The notes: a model not told the origin generated them from the letters alone. A stretch of 64,000 bases of DNA from Tamlana crocina (GCA_040429635.1 CP158972.1:3603501-3667500), one strand, 5' to 3'. Counted from the stretch's first letter, positions 27,036-35,750 are shown. Program-made: numbers and translations.

Positions 27036-28511
27036 TTATACTAATACCATTTTTACCATAATATATCCCAATCCTCCTAAAACTATGGTATAAGGCAAGG
27101 CCATTTTTACCATTTTCCCATAGGACAGATTAATAAGTGGTGCTAAAGTTGACGTTAACAAGAACAAAAACGCGGCCTGTCCGTTTGGTGTTGCCACACT
27201 AGGCAAGTTAGTACCTGTGTTAATGGCTATGGCCAATTTTTCGAAATGCTCTCTATCGATAGCGCCACTTTTAAAAGCCTCCTGTACTTCACCAATATAA
27301 ACGGTTGCCACAAAAACGTTATCACTAATAGCAGAAAGCACCCCGTTGGCTAAGTAGAATAATCCTGGTTGTGAAGCTGGATTTTGCTCTAATGCCCAGT
27401 GAATAATAGGGCTGAACAAGTGCTGATCGTGAATCATGGCCACAATCACAAAGAATACAACCAAAAGACCCGTAAATGGCAATGCTTCCTCGAAGGCATG
27501 ACCTAATTGGTGCTCGTCAATAATCCCAATGAAAGCTGTTTGGAAAATAATCAATGCCAAACCAATAAAACCTACTGGTGCCAAATGCAATGCTAAACCA
27601 GTAATTAGTAATACAGCTGCAATGCCTTGCACCTTTAAAGCATACTTTTCCTTATCGGTACGGATACGGTCCTGTTCTTCTGTATAATTCTTAATGATGT
27701 TGTCCACAACAGGTGGCAATTTAGCACCAAAACCAAAAGCACCTGTTAGTTCTAAAACTACGGTTGTTGCCATACCTGCAAACAATACCGGAATGGTAAT
27801 GGGCGCCATCTTTAAGAAAAACTGAATAAAGTCCCAACCCATACGTTCACCAATCAATAAGTTTTGTGGTTCACCTACCAAAGTACAAACCCCTCCAAGA
27901 GCCGTACCTACCACACCGTGCATAACCAAACTACGCAAAAAGCTTCGGAATTGCTCTAAAGTGTCACCACTAAGTTCTTTTTTATCTATTACACCACTAT
28001 CATTAAAATCAGCTGTTTCGCTCGAATGAATTTTGTGGTAAACACCATAAAACCCAACGGCAACACTAATTAAAACGGCCGTTACCGTTAATGCATCCAA
28101 AAAAGCCGACAATACTGCCGACAAAAACACAAACAGCAACGATAGCACCAATTTCGATTTTATTTTGGTGAACACCTTACTGAAAATATACATTAACAGT
28201 GGCTTCATAAAATAAATACCGGCTACCATAAACACAAGTAGCAAGATTACTTCTAAGTTTTGATCCACTTCATGGTAAGCATTATGCGGTGTTGTTAGGC
28301 CCAGTACTAACGCTTCAATGGCCAGTAAACCACCCGATTGCAATGGGTAACACTTTAGCGCCATGGCCAAAGTAAAAATGAATTCACCAATAAATATCCA
28401 AGAGGTTACCGTTTTCCCCAGTACATAAAAGGAAAACACATTGAAGATTAAAAAACTGATCATGGTTAACTTAAACCATTTGGGACTGTTGCCTAAAAAG
28501 TATTTCAACAT
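27036..28511 (-). CDS. nhaB: Na+/H+ antiporter NhaB
   Basis: A 491-residue multi-pass inner-membrane antiporter that expels Na+ in exchange for protons. The segments EFIFTLAMALKCYPLQSGGL, LSAFLDALTVTAVLISVAVG, GTALGGVCTLVGEPQNLLIG and AINTGTNLPSVATPNGQAAF match Escherichia coli NhaB closely as I remember it. About 10-12 hydrophobic segments are visible. It sits between a glutamate-dehydrogenase-like gene (9 bases) and exbB. Sodium export fits a marine lifestyle; the high similarity to gammaproteobacterial NhaB may reflect old transfer. Confidence 0.92.
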   Translation of the reverse strand: MLKYFLGNSPKWFKLTMISFLIFNVFSFYVLGKTVTSWIFIGEFIFTLAMALKCYPLQSGGLLAIEALVLGLTTPHNAYHEVDQNLEVILLLVFMVAGIYFMKPLLMYIFSKVFTKIKSKLVLSLLFVFLSAVLSAFLDALTVTAVLISVAVGFYGVYHKIHSSETADFNDSGVIDKKELSGDTLEQFRSFLRSLVMHGVVGTALGGVCTLVGEPQNLLIGERMGWDFIQFFLKMAPITIPVLFAGMATTVVLELTGAFGFGAKLPPVVDNIIKNYTEEQDRIRTDKEKYALKVQGIAAVLLITGLALHLAPVGFIGLALIIFQTAFIGIIDEHQLGHAFEEALPFTGLLVVFFVIVAMIHDQHLFSPIIHWALEQNPASQPGLFYLANGVLSAISDNVFVATVYIGEVQEAFKSGAIDREHFEKLAIAINTGTNLPSVATPNGQAAFLFLLTSTLAPLINLSYGKMVKMALPYTIVLGGLGYIMVKMVLV

Positions 28512-28520
28512 AGCTTTAAT

Positions 28521-29747
28521 TTAAATAAGTTGGTTAAGCGCTATTTGATATGCGGTAGCGCTCATTCCTGTTTTTGATTTATTGTTATTGTAAATATTTT
28601 GTATTGCTTCTTTAATTCGTTTTGAAGTATCATAAAAAATGGCCTCATCGGTCATTTGCACTTTACGCTCCATAAAATAGGCAAACACCCTGGCCATACC
28701 ACAGTTTGAAATAAAATCGGGAATTAAGCTTACTTTGTAATCAGTATGTTCCATTATTGGCCCAAAGAAAATTTCCTTATCGGCAAAAGGTACATTAGCT
28801 CCGCAAGATATCACCTCTAAACCACTATCAATCATTTTGTCTATTTGATGGATGGTTATTAATCGCGATGCCGCACAAGGCGCAAAGATTTCGGTTTGCA
28901 ACGACCATATTTTTTTATTGATTTCCGTAAACGGAATTAAATTTTCGGCGACTAATGTATTTCCTTTTTTGGCAAGAAACAAATCCTTTATCTCTTCAAA
29001 CGAAAAACCATCCTCATTTATCAATCCGCCACCAGCATCGATTATCCCTACAATCTTGGCTCCCATTTGAGACAAATAAAACGCTGCAGCCGCTCCCACA
29101 TTTCCAAAACCCTGTACAACGGCGCGTTTTCCAACTACCGACCCGCCGTAAATATGGTAATATTGCTTTACGGCCTCGGCCACCCCAAAACCGGTAATCA
29201 TATCGGCAATGGTATATTTCCTAGACACATTGGGCGAGTAATCTGGGTTTTCAATCACCTTAATCACTCCTTGGCGTAACTGTCCAATTCTATTTATTTT
29301 ATCGGCTTCGGTTGGCTTAAAATGCCCATTGAATACCCCTTCCTGCGGATGCCAAACACCGCTCTCCTCAGTGATGGGTATCACCTCGTGGGTTTCATCA
29401 ACATTTAAATCGCCACCCGTGCCGTAATAGCTTTTCAATAAAGGAGACACTGCTGCGTACCAACGCTCCAACACCCCTTTTTTCCTAGGGTCGTTCGGGT
29501 TGAAATTAATGCCCGATTTAGCACCTCCAATGGACGGACCGGAAACCGTAAATTTAATTTCCATGGTTTTTGCCAGCGACAGCACCTCGTTCATATCCAG
29601 CCCTTCACGCATTCGTGTTCCTCCGCCAGCAGCACCGCCCCGTAATGAATTGATTACTGTCCAACCTTCAGCTTCCGTTTCCGGATCCTTCCAGTTAAAA
29701 ACAATTTCGGGAGCTTTATTTTCGTACTTTTTTAATAATTCTTTCAT
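28521..29747 (-). CDS. Glu/Leu/Phe/Val-family amino acid dehydrogenase
   Basis: A 408-residue NAD(P)-dependent oxidative deaminase. The dimerization domain has RGGAAGGGTRMREG and the active-site lysine motif GPSIGGAKSGINFNP; the Rossmann domain has VQGFGNVGAAAAFYL. Whether glutamate or a branched-chain amino acid is the substrate cannot be settled by eye; the shorter-than-GdhA length (about 450 in hexameric GdhA) leaves this open. I chose the ATG at 29747; the open frame upstream to 29807 is not family-like. First gene of a probable six-gene operon ending with folC. Confidence 0.88.
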   Translation of the reverse strand: MKELLKKYENKAPEIVFNWKDPETEAEGWTVINSLRGGAAGGGTRMREGLDMNEVLSLAKTMEIKFTVSGPSIGGAKSGINFNPNDPRKKGVLERWYAAVSPLLKSYYGTGGDLNVDETHEVIPITEESGVWHPQEGVFNGHFKPTEADKINRIGQLRQGVIKVIENPDYSPNVSRKYTIADMITGFGVAEAVKQYYHIYGGSVVGKRAVVQGFGNVGAAAAFYLSQMGAKIVGIIDAGGGLINEDGFSFEEIKDLFLAKKGNTLVAENLIPFTEINKKIWSLQTEIFAPCAASRLITIHQIDKMIDSGLEVISCGANVPFADKEIFFGPIMEHTDYKVSLIPDFISNCGMARVFAYFMERKVQMTDEAIFYDTSKRIKEAIQNIYNNNKSKTGMSATAYQIALNQLI

Positions 29748-29858
29748 TTCTATGTTTTTGAATCTTTTTGTGCATAATGTGTTTTGTTTTCCTGAAAAGT
29801 TTAGCAAAACGCAGCTACAATTGATTCATTTTTATAGAAAGTTTAAATTAAATTGCAA

Positions 29859-29866
29859 CAAATATA
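29859..29866 (-). promoter_or_regulatory. Possible -7 box (TATATTTG) for the gdh-nhaB-exbBD-tonB-folC group
   Basis: TAnnTTTG match on the minus strand in the gap between anmK and the dehydrogenase gene, 112 bases before the start codon. A -33 box is not obvious. Confidence 0.4.
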
Positions 29867-29908
29867 ACAAACTAAAAGCCCCCGTGGATATTAAATTTTC
29901 ATAAAGTT

Positions 29909-30973
29909 TTAAGACCAAAAAATCTTACCTGAACTGTGATTTTTTAACGCACCGGTTACGCTTTTAAGGCAATTGACTTCGTTGCGCAGTTTTAACACAC
30001 CCAGAAACCCAAATATGAGAGCTTCCTTAAATTCGACCAACTTCTTTTCGGGAATGACTATTTTTTGGCTGGAAAGCGACCGAATTCTGTCCACTAAACA
30101 TTGATTGTAAGCACCGCCGCCGGTAATTAAAACGGTAGCTTCTTTTTTTGAAGTGACTTCTGAAGTGATTTGAATCGCGATATGCTCTACAACCGTTCTC
30201 AGAATATTTTTTATTTCCAAATCATAGCCATCAATTACAGGGAGGATTTCTTTTTTCACCCATTCCAAACCCAAAGATTTCGGTGGATTTTCAGCATAAA
30301 ACTGAAGCCTATTCAATTCTTCTAAAAGCGAAGTATTTATGTTTCCCGTTGAAGCGATTTTTCCGCCGTCATCAAAATCAAGATTCAATTTTCGAACATA
30401 GTGGTTCAACACGATGTTTACGGGACAAATATCGTAAGCAATCCGTTCTTCATGAATTTCGGTGGAAATATTGGCAAAACCGCCCAAGTTCAAACAATAA
30501 TCAAATTCTGAAAACAACAATCGGTCGCCAATCGGAACCAACGGTGCTCCCTGTCCGCCCAGCTCCACATCCTGTACCCTAAAATCGCACACCACCGTTT
30601 CGTTCAACAATTTGGCCAATTTAGGAAGATTCCCAATTTGAAGTGTGAGTTTTTTTTCGGGTTGATGCAATGCCGTATGCCCGTGCGAACATACCGCGTC
30701 AAGGTTTTCTATTTCATGCTTTTGTATAAATGTTTTAATAACACCCGCCAAATATTCGGTGTAATCGGCATCAATTTTAGACAGTTCTTCCATTGAGCAC
30801 GACACTAACGTCGCTAATGTTTCCTGCCATTTTTCAGGGTACGGAAGTGTTTCCGAATTCAGCATTTCAAAACGCCATAACCCATCAAAATAAAATTTGA
30901 CCTCAACCAAATCGATGCCATCCAACGAGGTGCCAGACATGACCCCTACAACGTGATATTCATTTTTTACCAT
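29909..30973 (-). CDS. anmK: Anhydro-N-acetylmuramic acid kinase
   Basis: A 354-residue cytoplasmic kinase that converts anhydro-MurNAc from cell-wall turnover to MurNAc-6-phosphate. The signature GVMSGTSLDGIDLVEV near the N-terminus, the ATP-binding DFRVQDVELGGQGAPLVPIG and the C-terminal ITGGGAYNQCLVDRI are all present. The ATG at 30973 gives the usual start; the one at 30991 adds six residues. It is divergent from the acyl-CoA dehydrogenase gene. Confidence 0.93.
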   Translation of the reverse strand: MVKNEYHVVGVMSGTSLDGIDLVEVKFYFDGLWRFEMLNSETLPYPEKWQETLATLVSCSMEELSKIDADYTEYLAGVIKTFIQKHEIENLDAVCSHGHTALHQPEKKLTLQIGNLPKLAKLLNETVVCDFRVQDVELGGQGAPLVPIGDRLLFSEFDYCLNLGGFANISTEIHEERIAYDICPVNIVLNHYVRKLNLDFDDGGKIASTGNINTSLLEELNRLQFYAENPPKSLGLEWVKKEILPVIDGYDLEIKNILRTVVEHIAIQITSEVTSKKEATVLITGGGAYNQCLVDRIRSLSSQKIVIPEKKLVEFKEALIFGFLGVLKLRNEVNCLKSVTGALKNHSSGKIFWS

Positions 30974-31066
30974 ACCCGACAAAAATAACAAAGCGATTAA
31001 ATAATTAACAACAAAAAGTTATATTTACAGATAATTTTCAGTGAAAACGCAAAAATTTTATCAATT

Positions 31067-32209
31067 ATGAATTTCAACCTTTCCGAAGAACATAAATTAA
31101 TTCGTGATGCCGCTCGCGATTTTGCCCAAAACGAATTACTGCCCGGCGTTATTGAGCGCGATGAAAAACAACATTTCCCAAAAGAATTAGTCAAAAAAAT
31201 GGGGGATTTGGGTTTTATGGGCGTTATGGTCGACCCGAAATACGGCGGCAGCGGCATGGACACGATTTCGTATGTGTTGATCATGGAAGAGTTATCTAAA
31301 ATTGACGCCTCGGCCTCGGTGATTGTTTCGGTTAATAATTCGTTGGTATGCTACGGTTTAGAAGCCTACGGTACCGAAGAACAGAAAGAGAAATACCTCA
31401 CCAAGCTGGCCACTGGCGAATTTGTTGGCGCTTTCTGTTTAAGCGAACCCGAAGCGGGCAGCGATGCTACTTCGCAACGCACCACGGCTATCGACAAAGG
31501 CGACCACTACCTCATTAACGGCACCAAAAACTGGATTACCAATGGCGGCCGCGCCGATGTATATATCGTGATTGCGCAAACCGACCGCGACAAAGGTTCG
31601 CACGGCATCAACGCGTTTATTATTGAAAAAGGCATCGAAGGGTTTCACATTGGTCCGAAAGAAGATAAATTGGGCATCCGTGGCAGCGACACGCATACAC
31701 TACAGTTTAATGATGTAAAAGTGCCAAAAACGCAACGTATTGGCCCCAATGGTTCGGGATTCCGATTTGCGATGAAAACCCTTTCTGGCGGACGTATTGG
31801 TATTGCGGCACAGGCTTTGGGCATTGCCGGCGGGGCTTACGAACTCGCCCTTAAATATTCGAAACAACGGAAAGCTTTTGGTACCGAAATTTGCAATCAC
31901 CAAGCCATTGCGTTTAAGTTGGCCGATATGTACACCGATATTGAGGCCGCCCGAATGTTGGTCATGAAAGCGGCATGGGACAAAGACCAAGGCCAAAGCT
32001 ACGACAAAAGCAGTGCCATGGCCAAACTGTACGCTTCGCAAGTAGCTATGGACCACACCGTTGAAGCCGTTCAAATACACGGCGGTAACGGTTTTGTTAA
32101 GGAATACCACGTGGAACGCCTCATGCGCGATGCTAAAATCACCCAGATTTATGAGGGCACTTCTGAAATACAGAAAATTGTGATTTCGCGGAGTTTGATT
32201 CGGGAGTAG
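31067..32209 (+). CDS. Acyl-CoA dehydrogenase
   Basis: A 380-residue FAD enzyme that makes the alpha-beta double bond in acyl-CoA. The family signatures GAFCLSEPEAGSDA and the C-terminal VQIHGGNGFVKEYHVERLMR, then IYEGTSEIQKIVISRSLI are present; the Glu of YEGTSE (near 366) is the catalytic base of short-chain and butyryl-type enzymes. Chain length is not certain. The body is noticeably richer in G+C than the patch that follows, and the gene has no partner ETF gene here. Confidence 0.92.
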   Translation: MNFNLSEEHKLIRDAARDFAQNELLPGVIERDEKQHFPKELVKKMGDLGFMGVMVDPKYGGSGMDTISYVLIMEELSKIDASASVIVSVNNSLVCYGLEAYGTEEQKEKYLTKLATGEFVGAFCLSEPEAGSDATSQRTTAIDKGDHYLINGTKNWITNGGRADVYIVIAQTDRDKGSHGINAFIIEKGIEGFHIGPKEDKLGIRGSDTHTLQFNDVKVPKTQRIGPNGSGFRFAMKTLSGGRIGIAAQALGIAGGAYELALKYSKQRKAFGTEICNHQAIAFKLADMYTDIEAARMLVMKAAWDKDQGQSYDKSSAMAKLYASQVAMDHTVEAVQIHGGNGFVKEYHVERLMRDAKITQIYEGTSEIQKIVISRSLIRE

Positions 32210-32255
32210 GGTTTTATAAGTGAAATACTACCATCCTTTAGACACACAAAATAAA

Positions 32256-32486
32256 ATGGGAGCATTCAAAAACATTTTTAAAAAGAATTTTGCAAAACCT
32301 GAGTTTGACTTTATAAAGTCTTATGAACATAAAGACAAATATTTTTCAAGAATAAAAAAATGGAATTGGATTAATTCTGAGCAGATATAATTGATTGAAA
32401 AAGATAAAAATGGAAATATCAGATGATTTGGACAAATTTATGACGGAAACCCTTTGGAGCCTGAAAACCGACCTAAATGCTATTGA
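32256..32486 (+). pseudogene. Remnant ORF with in-frame stops, unknown family
   Basis: From ATG 32256 a 44-codon frame (MGAFKNIFKKNFAKPEFDFI...) ends at TAA 32388. The same frame then continues as LIEKDKNGNIR, stops at TGA 32424 and continues as FGQIYDGNPLEPENRPKCY up to TGA 32484. The composition after each stop looks protein-like, which suggests a broken gene with two nonsense changes. An alternative 45-codon ORF in another frame (32410-32547, MEISDDLDKFMTETLW...) overlaps it. I do not recognise either. This is the only content I can see in the 404-base gap after the acyl-CoA dehydrogenase. Confidence 0.35.
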
Positions 32487-32613
32487 ATTTACTGATTCAC
32501 AAGTTGAACTGAAACCTGAACATAAAAACCCACTTAAAAAACAATAAAACAAAGCTCAACAATTAATAGTCTCAACTGTCCACTATACTAAAAACACTTC
32601 CACCAATTCTCAA

Positions 32614-33120
32614 ATGAAAAGATTAGCATTAACTATAATTATATTAACCATTTCTTGTAAAAAAAATATTGAAATCGACGAAAAGGGAATTTTTATAAAA
32701 GGAGGTATTAGAAGTGAAATTGTTATATCCAAAATAAAAGACAATACCTTTAATAACACCAACAATCAATTCCCACATCTTTACTCCGTTAAAGAAAAAG
32801 CTAGACTAAAAATAAAAGGCAAAAACATAACTTCTTTTTACGAAAACGGTGAAGAAAAACACCTTCTAAATGGACAACATTTTGATTATAAAAACCAATT
32901 AAATTTTCACTCCATAAACAAATATTATTACTGGATTCTGGAAAAACCTAATGACAGCAATCTCCAACACCATTTTCCGTTCGAATTTGAACGTAATTAC
33001 TGGTATTCAATTAGAGATATCCGTTTTCAAGGCTGGGATTGTTACTTAAATTTTTACATAAATAACAATGGAGAGTTTGAATATGATGACCTAAAACACA
33101 TTAACGTAAGCCCCATATAA
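32614..33120 (+). CDS. Hypothetical lipoprotein
   Basis: A 168-residue protein with a lipoprotein signal MKRLALTIIILTISC (C15) followed by KK. The mature part is rich in Asn, Lys, Ile, Phe and Tyr, and includes a Trp/Tyr-rich stretch (FERNYWYSIRDIRFQGWDCY). I recognise no family. It is A+T-rich compared with the neighbouring housekeeping genes and lies among broken genes, so it is probably accessory. No partner gene is evident. Confidence 0.6.
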   Translation: MKRLALTIIILTISCKKNIEIDEKGIFIKGGIRSEIVISKIKDNTFNNTNNQFPHLYSVKEKARLKIKGKNITSFYENGEEKHLLNGQHFDYKNQLNFHSINKYYYWILEKPNDSNLQHHFPFEFERNYWYSIRDIRFQGWDCYLNFYINNNGEFEYDDLKHINVSPI

Positions 33121-33222
33121 CCCTTAGCTTAGCCACAACATCACGTAAATCAGCAATTAACCATAAAAACCAACTTGTTAATGATTCATTTTTGGTGTAT
33201 ATTTACATCAAAACTCAAAGTC

Positions 33223-33462
33223 ATGGCACGACAAAGTATTTCATTTACCAAACCGAACGACGATTGGCTAAAAGACCAAGTGGACAACAAAGAATATTCC
33301 AGCAAAAGCGAATTGGTAAACGACTTGATAAGGCAAGCCCGAAAGCAACAAGCGGAAATCGATTGGATTCGCGCCAAATTGGATAAAGCCGAAAAAAACG
33401 GATTTACCGAAGACAGCAAAGACGACATTTTAGCCCAATCAAAGTCTTTGCTAAATGGCTAA
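33223..33462 (+). CDS. ParD-family antitoxin
   Basis: A 79-residue antitoxin: the N-terminal half (MARQSISFTKPNDDWLKDQV) is a ribbon-helix-helix DNA-binding segment and the C-terminal half a helix-rich toxin-binding tail (RQARKQQAEIDWIRAKLDKA). The open frame extends to an ATG at 33175, but MARQSISFTKPND is the standard start of the family. It overlaps the toxin gene by eight bases, as expected for a type II operon that represses itself through ParD. Confidence 0.85.
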   Translation: MARQSISFTKPNDDWLKDQVDNKEYSSKSELVNDLIRQARKQQAEIDWIRAKLDKAEKNGFTEDSKDDILAQSKSLLNG

Positions 33463-33727
33463 ATACCGGCTGAGCAATGAAGCCAAAAATGACTTAATCC
33501 GTATTCATCATTACGATGTCAAAAAGTTTGGAACACATCAAGCCGACAAATATTTTGAATCCTTTTTCAAATACTTCGACATTATTGCGGAACGGCCGTT
33601 TTCCTTCGAGTCCTTTGATTATCTCAAAAAAGGATACAGACGCTGTGTTTGCGGAGTGGACAGTATTTATTTCAAAATGAATGACAACACGGTAGAAATC
33701 ATGCTATTGTGGAACGACAAGACTTGA
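33455..33727 (+). CDS. ParE/RelE-family toxin with frameshifted C-terminus
   Basis: A 90-residue ParE-like toxin (LSNEAKNDLIRIHHYDVKKF; RPFSFESFDYLKKGYRRCVC). ParE proteins usually end in an EIMAIIGRQD-like strand. Here the frame gives EIMLLWNDKT and stops at 33727, but one base over the sequence reads AIVERQDLNEKL and stops at 33741. This looks like loss of one G in ATG(G)CTATT near 33703. If real, the toxin lacks its normal last strand and may be inactive while ParD is kept. It could also be a sequencing error. Confidence 0.8.
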   Translation: MAKYRLSNEAKNDLIRIHHYDVKKFGTHQADKYFESFFKYFDIIAERPFSFESFDYLKKGYRRCVCGVDSIYFKMNDNTVEIMLLWNDKT

Positions 33728-33755
33728 ACGAAAAACTGTAAAATCAATTTTACGA

Positions 33756-34097
33756 ATGACCAAAATCACGACCAAACCAAACTGCGGCAATTCTCCAAAG
33801 CAGGAATTCCTAAAAGACATCAATATCGCTTTTGCTCAAGGTCATTCCAATCTATTGATTGAAAGTGCTGCTGACGACATCGTTTGGGAGATTGTTGGCG
33901 ACAAAACCATTAAAGGCATAGCCCATTTTACTAATGAACTAAAAACCATGTAAGCTGCCAAGGCTAAAGAACTTATTCTGGAGCGCATCATTACATACGG
34001 TAAAGAAGGCGCCGTAAGCGGTATTCTGAAAATGGAAAACGGCAACAGTTATGCCTTTTAAGATTTCTATGAATTCAGCAGCATAAAAAAGTTATAA
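33756..34097 (+). pseudogene. NTF2-like (SnoaL-type) family pseudogene
   Basis: The frame from ATG 33756 encodes TKPNCGNSPKQEFLKDINIA and DDIVWEIVGDKTIKG, typical of Bacteroidota 'nuclear transport factor 2 family' proteins. It stops at TAA 33951, yet the same frame goes on as AAKAKELILERIITYGKEGA, then SGILKMENGNSYAF, hits TAA 34059, continues DFYEFSSIKKL and stops at 34095. Two internal stops and family-like sequence after each one indicate a decayed gene rather than a short real one. Function, if it had one, is unknown. Confidence 0.7.
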
Positions 34098-34268
34098 AAC
34101 AAAACCGACAACCTGTTGGTTTCTAAACCCATAACACTTACAACAAGTTCAACCGCTTCCTTCTTTCTAAATTCAAAATAGCAAAAAACCACCCGTTTCT
34201 GTTAAGTCTTTCTAAAACTGCCGACCTATTGTCTACATATTTATATATTTAGTCTAAAAAACTAACCC

Positions 34269-34604
34269 ATGCAAAAAACATACTACGATCCTTCCGATTT
34301 AAAAAAATTCGGAAAAATTAGCGAGTGGAGTCCCGAGTTGGGCGAAAAATTCTTCGAGTATTACAACTCGGTTTTTAAAGAAGGTGCACTCACCGAACGC
34401 GAAAAATCATTAATCGCCCTTGCTGTGGCGCACACCGAGCAATGCCCTTATTGCATCGATGCCTACACACAAGACGGACTGCAACGTGGCATTACCAAAG
34501 AAGAAATGATGGAAGCCCTGCACGTTGGCGCGGCCATTAAAGGTGGTGCATCGCTGGTTCACGGCGTGCAAATGATGAATAAAGTGAATAAGTTGGATAT
34601 GTAA
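34269..34604 (+). CDS. Arsenosugar biosynthesis-associated peroxidase-like protein (carboxymuconolactone decarboxylase fold)
   Basis: A 111-residue AhpD/CMD-type protein with the redox motif EQCPYCIDAY (CxxC, Cys near 58 and 61) and a helical body (ITKEEMMEALHVGAAIKGG). This small family is found next to ArsS genes; its exact reaction is unknown, but the CxxC suggests thiol redox work on an arsenical or a peroxide. It is the first gene of the arsenosugar operon, separated from arsS by 80 bases that hold a large inverted repeat. Confidence 0.85.
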   Translation: MQKTYYDPSDLKKFGKISEWSPELGEKFFEYYNSVFKEGALTEREKSLIALAVAHTEQCPYCIDAYTQDGLQRGITKEEMMEALHVGAAIKGGASLVHGVQMMNKVNKLDM

Positions 34605-34611
34605 ATCGAAT

Positions 34612-34668
34612 TACGATTTGAGAATTATGATTTCAGAATGCTTTCTAAATCGTATATCTTAAATCGTA
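34612..34668. repeat. Imperfect inverted repeat between the peroxidase-like gene and arsS
   Basis: The 22-base arms 34612-34633 and 34647-34668 (TACGATTTGAGAATTATGAT.. and ..ATATCTTAAATCGTA) match at about 18 of 22 positions as a hairpin with a 13-base loop. It has no T-run. Confidence 0.65.
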
Positions 34669-34684
34669 TGTCGTAAATTGAAAT

Positions 34685-35737
34685 ATGATCAAATCCCTAC
34701 ACAAGCGCAACAGCGATTTAGCAAAAAGCAACAAACAGTTGGAAATCTTATCGAACGGTATATTTCAAAATGGCGATTTGCCAACTTTTAAAGATAAAAT
34801 TTCCGAGACGAACCAATTTCCGTTAAAAGCAAAAAAACTGGAAATCCTTCAAATAAATGTAGGTTATATGTGCAACCAAGTTTGTACGCATTGCCACGTT
34901 GATGCTGGGCCAGACCGCAAAGAAATCATGACGCGCGACACCATGCAGCAATGTTTGGAAGTGATAAAAAACACGAGCGCACATACTTTAGATTTAACCG
35001 GCGGTGCTCCAGAAATGAATCCCAATTTTAGGTGGTTTGTTGAAGAAGCTTCAAAAGCGGGCATCAAAGATTTTATTGTACGCTCCAACCTCACCATCAT
35101 CCGCGCCAATAAAAAATATTACGATTTACCCGATTTTTTTAAAAAACACAATGTACACGTTGTGAGCTCGATGCCACACTGGACACGCGGAAAAACCGAC
35201 AAACAGCGTGGCGATGGTGTTTTCAACGCCTCTGTCGAAGCTTTAAAAATGCTGAACGATGTTGGCTATGGCATGCCCAATAGCAACTTAAAATTGGATT
35301 TAGTTTACAATCCCTCCGGTGCGTTTTTGCCAGCCAATCAAACTACAATGGAAAAAGATTTTAAAAAGGCTTTAAAGGAAGATTTCAATATTCAATTTCA
35401 TAATTTATTCGCTATCACCAACCTACCCATTTCCAGATTTTTAGATTATTTGATTGCTTCTGAAAACTACGAAGATTATATGTACGCTTTGGTTGAGGCT
35501 TACAATCCGGCTGCGGTAAAAAACGTGATGTGCACAAACACCCTTTCCGTAAGTTGGGACGGCTATTTATACGATTGTGATTTTAACCAAATGCTGGAAT
35601 TACCCGTAAACAGTAAGGTTAAGCACATTTCAGATTTCAATGAAGACCTATTGGAAGGACGCAACATTGTTATTTCACAACACTGCTACGGTTGCACGGC
35701 TGGCGCCGGAAGCAGTTGCCAAGGTTCGGTAGCTTAA
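34685..35737 (+). CDS. arsS: Arsenosugar biosynthesis radical SAM protein ArsS
   Basis: A 350-residue radical SAM enzyme. The [4Fe-4S] motif is CNQVCTHC (C63, C67, C70); LDLTGGAPEMNP is the usual GGE-like SAM-binding strand. C-terminal cysteines (CTNTLSVSWDGYLYDCDF, HCYGCTAGAGSSC) form the DUF3641 region typical of ArsS. Known work shows ArsS joins a 5'-deoxyadenosyl group to a methylated arsenical, giving the nucleoside core of arsenosugars. It lies in order with glycosyltransferase, PNP and ArsM genes, which makes the assignment strong. Confidence 0.95.
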   Translation: MIKSLHKRNSDLAKSNKQLEILSNGIFQNGDLPTFKDKISETNQFPLKAKKLEILQINVGYMCNQVCTHCHVDAGPDRKEIMTRDTMQQCLEVIKNTSAHTLDLTGGAPEMNPNFRWFVEEASKAGIKDFIVRSNLTIIRANKKYYDLPDFFKKHNVHVVSSMPHWTRGKTDKQRGDGVFNASVEALKMLNDVGYGMPNSNLKLDLVYNPSGAFLPANQTTMEKDFKKALKEDFNIQFHNLFAITNLPISRFLDYLIASENYEDYMYALVEAYNPAAVKNVMCTNTLSVSWDGYLYDCDFNQMLELPVNSKVKHISDFNEDLLEGRNIVISQHCYGCTAGAGSSCQGSVA

Positions 35738-35750
35738 TTTCAGAAGAAGT

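Noticed and set aside
34097-34268. Gap upstream of the arsenosugar operon considered for an arsenic-responsive regulator site
   Set aside because: A TATATTTA box near 34245 is a weak promoter match and no ArsR-type palindrome or regulator gene is visible.
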